Source: Linum tenue
Taxonomy: Eukaryota; Streptophyta; Magnoliopsida; Malpighiales; Linaceae
Direction of reading: 5' to 3'
Assembly (NCBI GenBank): GCA_946122785.1
Contig: CAMGYJ010000002.1
Location: 26,867,760-26,931,759 of the forward strand
Length of the DNA stretch: 64,000 nt
In this document: piece after piece, positions 1 through 12,248 of the stretch
Layout: each line of letters opens with the position of its first letter
How positions within the stretch are numbered: position 1 is the first letter of the stretch
Made by a program: the position numbers and the translations under genes
The notes under the pieces: model-generated
The model's database searches: none
Told to the model about the DNA's origin: nothing
The model's input: the letters and a program-made list of their open reading frames with translations, nothing else

Positions 1-1211
1 CCCGGCGTTGGAATCGAGGCGGAGAAACGAGTTCTGGGTCGAAAAGAGCAAAGTTGGGACAAAGCGGGCTGTAGGAGGAAAATACCCGGTCAGGTGGCCA
101 AATACCCGACCGGGTATTCATCACTTCTGGGCGCCCGAGAAGCAGAGAGGGGCCCGGGCACAACAGCAAAATCCCCGGTCGGGGATTATGGCGAGTGACC
201 GGGGATTTCTCCTTTGACTGAAATGGTGCGCTGCGATAATACCCGGTCGAAACCCAAGATACCCGACCGGGTATTTCGACCGGGTATCGCGACCAGGCAG
301 CTGATATAAGGAAGAAGAAGGCCAACATTGAAGGGTAACGAGTTTTTGAGAGAGAAAGCGATACCTAGAGAGAGAAAGCGACGAACCAGAGTTCCCAAGC
401 GCCATAGATCGATCTTCAACACCATTGGAGCCCGGTTTGAGCTTGGAGAAGTGCGATTAAACGTCCAGGAGCAGAAATCCAACTTCACAGTATGATTTCC
501 GCGTCTGAATATGCTTTTGCTTCTTTCTCTATGGAGTAGTTTCCCCATTCATCTGGGTATGGGGAACCCTAGATTTGTATGCTAGGTCTGATTGTATGAA
601 CCCAAGTGCAGAGTTTGTGAATTGATTATATTCGATTGAGGTTTGAATGATTGAATGACTTGAATCCTGATCAAATTCCTGTTGTTTCTGCTTTAACTTA
701 GAATGAGAATATCTGCCTAGGTTGATAGAGTATCCTTGATCGAAGGTGGCGAATTGGTGACTTTAGTCGAGGAGCCAATTCGCTATTCTGTACCGAAGTC
801 AATTCGGTAGTGGAGGTTTGGTTCATTAGGGCCTCAATCTGTTTACTCCGGTGGAGGTTAGTCGCCCGCTAGAGACTCAGATTGAGAGGGTCTGGAGACC
901 TTTAGTCGAGACTTCAGGCTAATTGAAAACCTTCCGCAGTATAACTTTCATGAAAACTGAACTTGGTAAATGGCAATCCCACTTAACTGCAGTCTAGGGG
1001 GAACCATATCCGGGTGACCTCTCTTGACTTGACAACAAACCGTTTACTTGCTTTGTGTTTTGTTTGCTTGAGTTGCACTAAAAGTTCACCGCTAAATAAC
1101 AAGAATTCACCGAGTAGTCATCACATCTAGGACCCGGGTTGATAATAAAACCCAAACCCGCTATACTACGCTTTAGGAAGTGGTTACACTTGGCCATTTT
1201 CTTGAGTGACA
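1..1211 (+). mobile_element. 3' part of a large Ty3 (Athila/Tat-like) LTR, plus orientation
   Basis: This stretch is related to the LTR at 37503-38849 (there on the minus strand). Both have a palindrome cluster, then GA-rich GAGAGAGAAAG stretches, then a long region ending in GACCCGGGTTGATAATA before the LTR terminus. The probable end is TTGAGTGACA at 1211, because helicase homology of the Helitron starts just after it. The LTR begins left of the window, so its length and target duplication cannot be seen. It may be a solo LTR or the edge of a whole element. It interrupts the Helitron helicase, so it inserted after the Helitron. No coding sequence is credible here; the small ORFs over the palindrome cluster are chance. 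Confidence 0.6.
80..290. repeat. Cluster of CCCGACCGGG-type palindromes inside the LTR
   Basis: Short imperfect palindromes built on ACCCGGTC / GACCGGGT recur about every 15-40 bp, for example TACCCGACCGGGTATT near 105 and 265 and CCCCGGTCGGGGATT near 172. The cluster ends just before the GA-rich block at 340-390. The related LTR at 37503-38849 has a cluster at the equivalent place, but with a different core (CACGGCCGTG). Confidence 0.75.
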
Positions 1212-1212
1212 G

Positions 1213-2462
1213 TAGGAGTGAGTCAAGCCCCAATGGTACATCAACTATCATTTGAAGCAGTTGATCGTGCTCTTTGTGATGTCATGAATTTACCTTTTAC
1301 TGGGGTTCATTACAGGCCATTTGGAGGGAAAGTCGTACTATTAGGGGGTGACTTTCGGCAGACACTTCCGATTGTTGCTGATGCTGGGAGATAGGAAAGT
1401 GTTGATGCATCTTTGACCTGCTCTTATCTATAGACTACCTGTACTGTTCTACAGCTAACAGAGAACATGCGCATTACAACTTCTGCTGGAAATGAATCCA
1501 TGACATTTAATGGAATGGACTTCACAAGATGGACTCTTTCAGTAGGTAATGGAGCACTACCAGGGAAATGTTTTTACCAAAATCAGTCGGCTGATTGGAT
1601 TGAAATCCCAAAACAGTTGCTGATTTCGGCAACCGAGGCACCCATTCAGACAATGGCTTCTGAGATTTACACTGATTTTGCAGCTCGGTTTCACAGTGCT
1701 GCATACCTAACTGAGCGCTCCATAATTACACCTACCAATCGGAATGTGACAGAGATTAATTCTCATATGCTTGCATTAGTTCCAGGTCAGCAACGTGCCT
1801 ATTTCAGTAGCGACACTTTACATACTGACGCAGTCGATCCATCTTGGCTTGAGGCAGAATATCCCACCGAATTTCTGAATGGTTTGTCTTTCAATGGATG
1901 TCCTGAGCATCAAATTGACTTGAAGGTGTTCACGCCGATCATGCTACTGAGAAACTTGAATCCAGAAATAGGATTATGCAACGGAACCCGCCTTATGGTT
2001 GTTTATCTTTGTCATTATGTGATCAAGGGAGTTATTATGGGTGGAACATTCAACGGCAAGACTGTTGCGATCCCAAGGATTGTTCTGAATATCAATGACC
2101 GGCGTTGGCCATTTATTCTTAAGCGGCGTCAGTTTCCTGTCAGACTTTGCTATGCCATGACGATAAACAAGAGTCAAGGCCAAACACTAATTAGTGTTGG
2201 TGTGTACCTTCCCAAACCTGTTTTTAGTCATGGGCAGTTGTACGTGGCTGTATCTCGAGTTAGATCAGCTGATGGCCTACGATTCCTTATTGTTAACGAA
2301 GAAGACATTCCAGCCAATTACACTCGCAATATCGTTTACGAAGAAGCATTTGCAGATCTACAGCTTCCTGGTCATTTTGACCTGAACTTTCCTTACAGGT
2401 TTGTTATTGAATCACCACAATTAGATTCTTTCAGTCAATCAGCTGGCTTGTGTTCGGTATGA
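1213..2462 (+). pseudogene. Helitron RepHel helicase (Pif1-like), C-terminal half, decayed
   Basis: One reading frame carries the second half of a Pif1-family SF1B helicase, the domain that unwinds DNA during rolling-circle transposition. Visible motifs are APMVH plus FEAVDRALCDVM, GGDFRQTLP (motif III area), LTENMR, NKSQGQT (motif V) and YVAVSRV (motif VI). Two in-frame TAG codons (1392-1394 and about 1432) break it; the frame is then open from 1467 to the natural-looking stop at 2460-2462. The Walker A/B half and the Rep nuclease are absent because the LTR ends immediately upstream. The long intact 331-residue tail suggests fairly recent decay. Confidence 0.85.
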
Positions 2463-2649
2463 CCAATTTCTATCTTACCACGTAGCCCTCGCCACCTTGT
2501 TTCTTCAAACCCCGGAATAGGCTGCTGATGCTGCCTTTGTGTTGGGATAAAGATTGTAGCAATATGCGGTAACTAAACTCCTATACATGGTTGTAGAAGT
2601 TTTATGCGTTTTTATACTTGACAATTTCTTTCTCCTAATTTTGTTTTTG

Positions 2650-4074
2650 TTTTCAGGAAAGGTTATTGTTCTTTTGCAATGTTCATGATGGTTCTCAGTC
2701 GATCTACTTTGGGCCACTCTTTCCAAGACAGTTGGTTCCTTTGTTTCCAAGACTGTTTGCATGAAACATTCGGTGTTCTCATTGATGTAATTGGAGATGA
2801 TGTCCTCACCTTATCAACTTAACCTGTGTCGATCTTTTGCTTGGTTACGACAGTTTATGAATGTCCTTCCACTCATCGGCTGCATATTGTGTCTAATTTT
2901 TCTTATCTGCAAGAAAACTGTACAGTTATGACCAAGCAGGCAACAAAAGTTTCATGTTGCTGTTTTTCCTCTCTTGCTATAGACCAGTACCTAACTGATG
3001 CTTACATATATGTTTTATTCCATAGTGGCCAAAGTGTTTTGGTTAGATATGCTCCCCCACATATGGCTTTGGAAAAAACATTTATAACAACCTTAGAACG
3101 CCAGGGACCAGTTGTGTATGCAATTACAGCATTGCGTGTGCTTCGCTTTAAAGGTTCATTTTATACCCGTTGTTTGGTTTTCTTGTCTTTATGTACTTTC
3201 CTCTTATTTCGTGCCTCTGAGTCATTCCCAACAGGAACTGGTGAGTTCTGCTTGATTACAACAAAGGCATCCAGATTCATCGTGGCCTACTACACAAGGC
3301 CATTTAAACAGATAAAGGATAGGTGAAGTATACGTGTGCTCTTTCCACCAATTAGTGTACATGTATCGGTTAGAACTTACACGCTAATTATCTGCAGCTT
3401 CTCACATGTGCACCGTCCTGTTCAACTTGGACATAATCCAGTTCCAGTTCCAAAATATGTACGAACCAACATGCCAATGAAAACAACAATCGTGCACCTC
3501 TTAGCCACGCTGGAGGACTTGTGCAGGCCATATAATGTATACTTTATACACATTTTCAACTCTTTCTAGACACTTGATGCACACTACTGACATTCTTATG
3601 TTTATTGCTTGCACAAGATATCTGTCTGGTGCTTGATTAGGATTAAACACATCAATAGGAACCAAAGATTCTATCATTGTGACCTTTATGACGATGATCC
3701 ATATTCAACAACTTATTCATACAGGTATATATAAAAAACATTGTCACGACAATACTATGTTTTTGTTGGTGATTTCCTTCTTATGCACTTTCCTTGGTTT
3801 CAGGTTTAACGTCTCTTGTGAAGATATTTCATGTCGAGGTACAACAAAAACATACAATATTCTCTTTGGCCATTACGCAGCAATTGCCCTTTTGCAAAAT
3901 ACCGCTGAAGCTTTTGCCAATATGACCAAGGAAACGATTGCTGACATTTTGGATCCTCTAGAAGGGAAGCTTTTCGCAGTGGAGATTGTTCCATATTATG
4001 AGGCAGATTACTTCACCAACATACTTAAAGTCGTCACTATATGGGATCCATTGGCTTATGCAATCATAACTTAG
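2650..4074 (+). pseudogene. RPA1-like OB-fold gene A of the Helitron (fragmentary)
   Basis: Plant Helitrons often carry genes like replication protein A subunit 1, a single-strand DNA-binding protein. This first copy starts downstream of the helicase with a possible exon after a TTTTCAG acceptor near 2656. Segments that fit RPA OB-folds include VVYAITALRVLRFKG (about 3110-3153), TKASRFIVAYY (about 3262) and, best, the C-terminal domain at 3826-4074 with NILFGHYAAIALLQNTAEAFANM and LEGKLFAVEIVPYY. The piece at about 3660-3730 (FYHCDLYDDD) may be the degraded zinc-ribbon part. Exons are spread over several frames, so a full gene model is not possible by eye. Likely a broken copy. Confidence 0.55.
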
Positions 4075-4576
4075 CTTCCAATGTCTATTCGGGGTGTTAG
4101 ATGTCTATTTTGCTGTTGCTCAAAACTCAGTAGGAGCTATTGTTATCGCTGTTGTATGTTTTCCTGATTTTATCTTGCACAATACAATTTCCTAATGTTT
4201 TATGATAACAGTATCGTCGTTTTTGTTGTACAAAAGGAAAGAAAAAATATCGTCTTCTTTGTATGCGTCCTCATTATTCTGATTGGGCAAGGCCCGAAAA
4301 AATAGAGTGGGCCTGCATACAAGGATTATGGAAAAGTGTTTGGCCTTAGGTTTTCAGACTATTAGGCCTGCACATGAAAAAAACATATGGGCCCATAAAA
4401 CACAACTCCATTAATTATGCGAACCAACTGCATGAAATGGACCATGCCACAAATGTCACTCCTTTAATAACCAGTTAGCCCTCCCCAAGAAATCTGCTCA
4501 GTCCTTCCCTTTAGGGTTTCTTCCTCACCGTGCTGCTCATCGGTCAAAGAACCAACTGGCGGAACAAGCTCCAATC

Positions 4577-6480
4577 ATGAATCCGACAGAAGAAATCCAC
4601 TGCTTGCGCCTTGGTTATGTAGAACACACAATTCAGGTCCGTTATTTGCACACATGGCGAGAAGAAGCAACAAAAGATATCGAAGTTAATCATCTTCTGC
4701 TCGACAAAAAGGTTTTCCTTCGCCATTTTTTTTATTGATATGCTCTGTTCTTCTTCGTTTAATTGAGGATGCTTCTAACTCATGAGGTACGATAGGGAAC
4801 AATGATCGTTGCCACAGCAGATCAGACAACACGACAACCGGAACTATTACATCTCAGAGCCGGCGATATTTACAACATTTCCTCCTTCTTTGTCAATCCT
4901 GCAAGAATTGTGGGTCGTTGTTGCTCGAACAGTCAGGAATTGAGATTTGTTCATCATACTCTATTTCAACCTGTACTTGAACCCCCACCATCAGAATATC
5001 ACCCAACCAATATGTCAGAGCCAGTTCCTTTCTTAGATCTATATGTTCGCGCATTGGTCAATAAGGAACGATCAGGTATTTCATCAGGCCAGTAAATTCA
5101 CGGTCCTCACATTTACTTACAAATTGTCTCCATACTCTTTGATTAGTTTGCTATGAAGCAGATATTATAGGCCGCATGGTCGCCATCTCCAGAACTTATG
5201 TGGAGTAATCGTCTACAAGAACACCCATGCGCCAACTTATTCTCCTAGAAGATGATTGGTATAGATTCGATATTTATAACTCTTACATTTCTCAATGAAT
5301 ATCTATTATCTGAATCCAATATCAATCTACTTTCCGTACAGTGAGCGCCAAATCCTGATACAAATCGTAGGCCACCCAATCATACACATACTTGAGGCCA
5401 TGGTCGCTGAAGAAGAACGCAATGGACCAGTCATAGCAACTTTTACTTCCATGGTTGGCATTTATTCTGAGGGTAAGATTTATGTCAGTACAACAGTATG
5501 TCATTCCGTTTTCGTGTCCTCATATTTTCTGTGTACAGGCAAAGCACTGTACAGGAACACATGCAGTAGCAGAATAATCATTGACCAGAACTTACGGATG
5601 CATCGGGCAATGTTTTACCGGTTCGACATTCTTTGCTTGCGATCCTCAAATTTCTATACTCATTGACATGATATCGTTGTGTTTTCGTTCCTATGCAGAC
5701 ACTCAAGTTCAAACATGCCAATTTTCTGCATTGATCAAACCCGAAGCACGGAACTAATCAAGCCCCTACGACGACTGGGTCGTTGTCATTCAATAGATGA
5801 CTTGCTTTTTTTACTGGCTGAAGATCGAGCATTAGATGGCGAACCTCCCATCAATGTATGTCCCTTTTCATTTTACATTACTTATAGAATGTTCAAATTA
5901 AATTACCTCTGTCCTTTTTCACTGTTGTTTGCATAGGCAACATTTCGATGCCTCGCAACAATCCAATCGTTCGATTAGCAGTTTGGTTACTTTACATGGT
6001 TATGCCCTGAGTGTTACCCAGAAAAACACAAACTGTTTCCAAATGATGAATGCTCCAGGTGCTCTGCAGGCATTTTTCATGATGACAGAATCAGAAGGTA
6101 TGCAAATGTCTTTATAATGCAGCCAAACAAGTGGTGAATTAAATCATATTACTAATCGATGGAAACAGTTTCTACATCTCAGCTGACGTGTTTGATGAGA
6201 CAAACCAAACAACCTTCTTAATTAGCCATGAAGCGGCTGCTGCACTACTGCAAACAGGTGCAAGATGGGCCCTTGAGGCACAAGATGTTGAACCTCTTCT
6301 TCAAGCGCTTATTTACCGCTCATATGTATTTGAGGTCAGGCAATTACCTTGGTGCAATCAGAGCCGTGAACGATTTGAAGTTGTTGCAATTTGGCACCGT
6401 CATGCTGCAGGTGTTCAGGAATGATTTTGCTCCTTCCTGTAGACAATGTTTTTTTCATAAGACAAGAATCAATGTCTCCT
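4577..6480 (+). pseudogene. RPA1-like OB-fold gene B of the Helitron
   Basis: The likely start is ATG 4577 (MNPTEEIHCLRLGYV), giving an N-terminal OB-fold piece with VRYLHTWREE, a donor after LLLDKK and continuation near 4796 with GTMIVATADQ. The region 4802-5090 (LRAGDIYNISSFFVNPARI ... LRFVHHTLFQP) is the typical first DNA-binding OB-fold. 5340-5480 fits the second, and 5935-6420 the C-terminal domain, with a Cys-rich stretch (ECSRCSAGIFHDD) in one frame and then VFDETNQTTFLISHEAAAALLQ (about 6190-6255) in another. The frame change near 5990 and the split pieces suggest either unrecognised introns or decay. Confidence 0.55.
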
Positions 6481-7566
6481 AATAACTTAGAGTAACTACT
6501 GTAGAACTAATTCAGTTTAGACCCAGCTGAACAGCTAAGCCTGTAGTATGATTTTGCTTGTTCCTCAGAAGGTCTATCATTAAGTTTCCGGTCGTTTTTC
6601 ATTTCATGTTAGCAGCGGCCAATCACCAGAGACTCGACAAATTTGTTACTTTTGGTCAATGAAGATTATGTTACCAGGACATTACTTGCTATTTCAAATG
6701 GGTTATTGGATGCTCCGTTACCAAACAAGTTGGCTTGCACGGTTACCATTTTTACGCTTTTGTTGTATTTTTCCTTTGTATTTACGCAACCTTATCGTTC
6801 ACACAAATAGAAATTACATGGTTATCAAGTAGCAAGCTACTCTTTCCAATTTACTTATATAACCACTAACTGCTTTTATATCTCAACCGACGCATACACA
6901 AAAACATTTCATACTACATTATTAGTTATTCATGAACCACTTGGTCGCTCAAAAATATCCTGCGTATAGCACATTATATTCCATGTTGTGTCCATCTATA
7001 ACCCTCTATCCTTGATCACTATTGGGCTTAATTATTCATGCTGATCCAAGGATTATCAGTGCGCAGCCCTAGCGGATGTAACGGCCCATTTTTAACAATT
7101 AACCATGATCCCAGACAGCTAGTTACTGTTCCACAATAAACTGAACTAATCGCATATTGCGACCTAAAACCCAATAACACTTTACAAGAAAGCAAAGCCC
7201 AAAATGGAGAGCCCAGTACATCTTTGCCCGCCACTCTTACATACATCAGTACCAAATTGGATAGTTTCACACCCCTTCCCTTTAATCAAGATTTTCTCTT
7301 TATCGGGTAAAACCCAAAATAGCTGTTCCGCCATTCTCCTGCGGGTTTTATCCGAGCAGAAAACCCTAGAAAAGTTAGGAACATCGGACCGCTGTCGGTC
7401 CCCCGTCTCTGTCATCCGGCCCCATACAGAAGCGATCTACCGGTAAGTACTGCACACTCGATTTACGGTTTCTACTATATTTTCCTCTTGGTTTGCTAAC
7501 TCTCTCTCATTTCACGATTTACGTCAGGAACTGTTCCTGCTTCCAAAACTATCAGAGACCAATTCG

Positions 7567-8772
7567 ATGTCCTCGACGACAGCAATAGGAACAGTGTTAC
7601 CAGAGGACCCACACGGTACCGTATATTTAGTTAACATCAACTATTTTCGTATGTTTCAGATATAGCGACTCATTTAACTTTTCCTCTTAGATGTGATGAG
7701 TCAGTCCACAACCTTTCGTGAGCTGGGTCTTGGAAAAACCGACCATTTCCTCATGGCTCGACTCCTAAATATATGGTCAGAATGCCAATCGAATGGAACT
7801 GTATCTGTTTCATCAATGCACATGCTTTGGTTAGATAAAGAGGTATGTTTGTGAATATATTACATCCACTTCTTATGCTATAAATAGAGAACATTTGATC
7901 AAAACAGTTGTTCAATTTAAACTCTTTTAGGGACAACTTATGGAAGCAAATGTGCGAGATGAAGATGCTGGTCATATATGCACAAACATGAAAATAGGTT
8001 GTCTCTACACCATATTGAACCCAACTGTCATACCAGCTAAAACAGAACGCCGCACTGCACCTTCCAATTTGAGATTATATTTCACAGCAGGAGCTTCGTT
8101 CAAAAGTATGCAAGAATATCGCAGCACAATGCATTTTCCAGATGATTCTTTCCTTCAGGTGCCTTTCACTGACAGTGTTTCATCTGCAAGTGTTCCAGTC
8201 TGCTACTCAGGTGCACATTTTATACTTCACCCCCTAATATCAGGACACAGATTCATATGCAAAGGAATTTCTGTTCCAAGAATCATATGATATGTTTGGT
8301 AAATCAAACTATGTGACAGATACTTTATCGATGCAAATTGAAGATAGTGAAGTTTTATCTTGGTTCTGAAACCTGCAGAACTTCGCCTGTAGACACTGAG
8401 TATTTCCGACCACCTTTGCTTTTCTATTTCCTATTATGAATTTAACAATAAACTCTTTACATCCAACTGATATGCCTATTCTTCAGATTGTATTATAAGC
8501 TGGAAGCTGAGTGTGAATCAGGGAATGAGAGAGCAAAAATCATTATAAATCCTGCACCTGCCCTTGCTCTAATTCGTATGCCACCACTGGAGTTCCAGAC
8601 AATGTCATATGATCAAAGAATTCAGTTGCTCAAAGAAGTCTGCGACATCAAATTCATGGCAGAACTCTACATTGTTGGATCAGAATTTTCAGATGAACCA
8701 CAAATTCACATGTATGCAATTTGGAATGCCAAAGCATTTCACCCATTGATGGATCTGAAGCTGAAGTTATAA
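7567..8772 (+). pseudogene. RPA1-like OB-fold gene C of the Helitron
   Basis: A short first exon may start at ATG 7567 (MSSTTAIGTVLPEDPHG). After an acceptor near 7690 comes a well-preserved first OB-fold: TFRELGLGKTDHFLMARLLNIWSE, HMLWLDKEG, LMEANVRDED, MKIGCLYTILNPTVIPAKTE, NLRLYFTAGASFKSM (7700-8110). The last part, 8488-8772, reads LEAECESGNERAKIIINPAPALALI ... AELYIVGSEFSDEPQIHMYAIW, which resembles the RPA C-terminal domain tail, and stops at 8770-8772. The middle OB-fold and most of the zinc ribbon are not visible, so this copy is shorter than RPA1 and is probably a deletion derivative. Confidence 0.55.
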
Positions 8773-9807
8773 ACAATGATCTCGGTTTCCAATGGAAGAA
8801 GGTTCATGCCCTTTATTTTTCGTTTATATCTCAACTGCAAAATAACATTGCAGTTTCTTAGCACTGCCAAGCTTTTATATTTAATAATGATCACCTTCCT
8901 TTCCTTTTATTATTTCAGGTAGTAGGCCACATGATTGAATCAGGTGGTTCAGTAAGGAAGAAGGAAGGGAACAGAGACCTAACAGCAGGAGTTCTATTGT
9001 TATTTTGTGCATTCCGACTTTTGAGTAGCAGTAAAAACAATTGCCACCTCTGGAGCAATTTAGTTTTGGACATGAACTACGTTAGTGTGGCATGTGTTCC
9101 CATGTTATGCTTATGAAGATCTATTAGTTATATTTTGATTTAGAAGAACAAAAAAATCTATTGTTTCGTGAACGTTTATGTATTCCTGTAAGTCACCTCT
9201 CGAGCGATGAGCTAAGGAATGTATGTGATATATCGAGTTTGTTTTCTCATACAATTCTGTATTCCGTTTTCTGTCATCACCAACAAGTCCTTCAGTTACC
9301 GTATTAGTCCTAATTTTATCTTTATGATATTATAGTTGTTCGAATGTTAGAAAAATTATCACCAGTTACCCTGCCTGCTCCCACATTTTTCCATATCTAA
9401 TCTTCAAGATTCTTATTCTTCAAAAATCAATCGCCATTCTTAAGTATTTAATCTGATCTCTTGATGTTGTCTAATCTCATATCTGTGCAGATAGTTAAGA
9501 GCAGCGTTATTCTATATATTCGCTTTTATCCACAATTGCATACATCACGGATGTTTTTTTGTTCACCGACGCCAGTGACAAGTGGTCATAAAGTGCCGTT
9601 TGGTAAACGAAAAAAAAACACATAGAAGATACAGCTAACCCCTTACAGCTGGACCCTTATCCCAGCATTTATGCCTGCTATTATCCCGGGTTCTTTCCTT
9701 CACGCCCCTTTTGTTTGGCTCACCTAAAGAAAAAGACTACTGCTGTTCCGCCTTTCTTCTTCAATCTCTCGCTTTAATCTCCTTCCTATACTCATCACAA
9801 AAGTGCG

Positions 9808-11650
9808 ATGTGTACTCATAAACTACTTCTCGATCTTAATGGAACCGAAGATCTGGAAACTGTTCTGAAACTACGCCTCCTACATGTTTGGGGTTCTTAT
9901 GTTGTAGTCTCTGGACCGATGCGAAGGTAATATGGCAGTTGCTTTCAATTTTTCAATTTTCCAATACCCGTTATGCTGCTCATTCGTCTCTATTGCATTC
10001 CCTACTGCCTCCTTTCACAGGGAACCCTGATTCAGGCCGTCGCCCCACCCAATCTAGCTCATCATTTCGGCGCCATCCTGCAACTAGGGTGTGTCTATTT
10101 AATTACTGGATTCCAAATACAACAATCACAGCCGATGTACCGGCCTTGCTCCCATATATTGAATTTGGTTCTTTCTCAAGGAACCAGATTTGATAATATA
10201 ACCACTCTCTCGCCTGGTTTTCGTGCTGATTCATATGAGTTTGTCACCTTCAATTCCTTGCGCTCTCTGCCTCAATCAGCCGACCAGCTAATAGGTCGAA
10301 CTGGCAAGCGGCTTTAATTTCCTTAACTGCGCTTCAATTTCGCCCCTACACTGACTCTTTAACTATGTTTCACAACCTCTGTTGATATAGATGTTGTTGG
10401 CAAAGTCGTGTCCATAAGTGGACTCTCATGTTCAGTAACCTGTGATGGTGCTATTGTTAGGCGCAAACTGGTTATACAAAAGGAAAGGTTTCAATGCATT
10501 ACAATTGTACAATTTCCATTTCCTTCTTTGTTTTATCTTCGTTTCCTTTTTCTATGTCATGACTTTGCATGTGTTGTTACAGACATGTGCGTCTTAACAT
10601 CACCATCTGTGGCGATTTTGCGCGATCTCTTGATGGAGAAGAACTGGCATACCTTGGCCGTTCTGGTTATGTTATACTAGGTGTATGCAGTCTTCAGATT
10701 GGTGCTGCAACACCAGGTTTATATTACAACTTGATCCCTAACAGTTCATTATTTCACTTATCTACTAGATGATGTGTTCACGTCTGCTTTCCACTATTTC
10801 TACAAGATCGCATGTTTTTGACCAGCACCCCTATCACACGATTTGTGCTAGAACCGTCTTCTGATTTGGGAAATGCTGTCCGTTCTGCGTAAGTTACTTA
10901 TGATGTAAGTTTTCGACAATCAAGTTTCCCTTTACCTCATCGATTTTCCATTTTGTAGCTCTCTTGGTGGAAGAAATACAATTCAGTACTATCCTCCATG
11001 GTTCTCAACCTCCTTTGAAGAACAACTATTTCAAAGTGACAGTACGAAGACAGTTATGGACCTGATCCACCTTTGCAACCCATCAATGGTTGATGTGCGT
11101 TATTTGACCACTACTCTTTCTGTACCAAGGCTGCATTTCTAAATCCTAACGAACTAAAACATGAACTACTAATTTTAATATAGTTAACACATTTGTATGT
11201 GTTTTACTTTTGGTGCCCATTTTGAAAGACTATTCGACTTTTACATTGAACAATTACCTTGCTGACATGCTCAACCTACGTGCTGTACAAACTGACTTTG
11301 CTTACTGTTTTATTTACCTACAGGCTACACACTACCGTTGCTTGGCACAGGTCCTCTCTGCTGAATCTTCGCGACCATGGTTTTACTTAGGATGTGCATT
11401 TTGTTTCAAGACAACCAGGGAGTTTCCTGGTACTATTGATTTTTGGTGTGATGAGCATGGTCAGTTAATACCACAGAAACCCAAAATTGGTTAGTTTGCC
11501 ATCAAACACCTTCCTTTTGCAACTTGCATTTCTAGGATCAGTTGAACCCATTTTTTACAAATAATTTTTGCAGTTACAAAATTCATTTGGCGGTTGGAGA
11601 CAATACTGATTCAGCATGCTTTATTATGCTTGGCAAGACCGCTGAGTAAT
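9808..11650 (+). pseudogene. RPA1-like OB-fold gene D of the Helitron
   Basis: The fourth copy is the most complete in domain order. ATG 9808 gives MCTHKLLLDLNG ... KLRLLHVWGS. 10080-10220 continues the first OB-fold (LQLGCVYLITGFQIQQSQP, HILNLVLSQGTRFDN). 10390-10720 is the second OB-fold (DVVGKVVSISGLSC ... VRRKLVIQKER, then LNITICGDFARSLDGEEL). 10960-11095 holds GGRNTIQYYPPWF and MDLIHLCNPSMVD. 11325-11495 is the C-terminal zinc-ribbon region (ATHYRCLAQVLS, WFYLGCAFCFK, FWCDEHGQ), followed near 11575 by AVGDNTDSACFIMLGK. Introns explain several breaks, but frame changes and lost splice signals make function doubtful. It lies about 600 bp before the Helitron 3' end. Confidence 0.6.
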
Positions 11651-12218
11651 TACTAGGAGTTACCGCTGACGAACTATCAACACGTTACCCTCAACAGGAT
11701 CGTCAATTCCCTCCAGAAATTCTTAACATGAATGGACGCTGGTTTTCGTTTTACGTTCAGCTCCCCAAACCTGGGTATTTACCTCAAACCCCTTTGGAGT
11801 TTACTGTCCTATCTGTAATCGGCCACAACCATCCTCAACATTAGCCCAAGCAAGCATCAACACGCACACAGATCGTCCAATGAGGAATGTCATCATCAGC
11901 ACCAGTGAACTTTTTGCACTTAGCTAATTTCAGCAGACATGTCGCGCACACGAAATCCTCACTTGCCACAATCACCCGCTGCCACTCTTTTAAACCACAT
12001 CGGTGCATAAAAACATATGTAAATTATGCTTTCCCAGTCAAACAATTTGGCAACTAGCAACAAATGCCGCTCCTTTGTATATGCAAACCTGGGGTACATT
12101 ATTCAGTAAGTTTATTTACATACTTTTTTTTTACGATGCAATTTGTGTACGTCTAAAAAGCATCCCGATTCTATGTGCAACTTCCATTAAAAACTCGACA
12201 TTTTTCTTATCTGATCTC

Positions 12219-12248
12219 CCCGGCGCGGAGCGCGGGTTTTCCTCCTAG
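12219..12248 (+). other. Helitron 3' terminus (hairpin plus CTAG)
   Basis: A seven-pair GC stem (12219-12226 with 12230-12236, G12222 bulged, loop GGA) is followed by ten bases and the terminal CTAG at 12245-12248. The next base is T, as expected for insertion into an AT dinucleotide. Confidence 0.85.

Larger units (their letters stand above)
1213..12248 (+). mobile_element. Helitron, 5'-truncated, carrying helicase remnant and four RPA-like genes
   Basis: The 3' end is diagnostic: a GC-rich hairpin at 12219-12236 (CCCGGCGC, loop GGA, GCGCGGG, one bulged G), then TTTTCCTCCTAG ending at 12248 and a host T at 12249. This matches the Helitron rule of a hairpin about 10 bp before CTRR and insertion between A and T. 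Inside, all on the plus strand, are a Pif1/RepHel helicase C-terminus and four RPA1-like regions. The Rep (HUH) domain, the helicase Walker A part and the 5' TC terminus are missing because a Ty3 LTR occupies 1-1211; they may lie left of the window. Frameshifts and in-frame stops indicate it no longer encodes a working transposase here. Confidence 0.85.

Noticed and set aside
2826..3326. 166-codon single-exon gene in the Helitron
   Set aside because: Only its parts near 3060-3300 resemble an RPA OB-fold; the frame probably runs through introns, so it is included in RPA-like region A instead.
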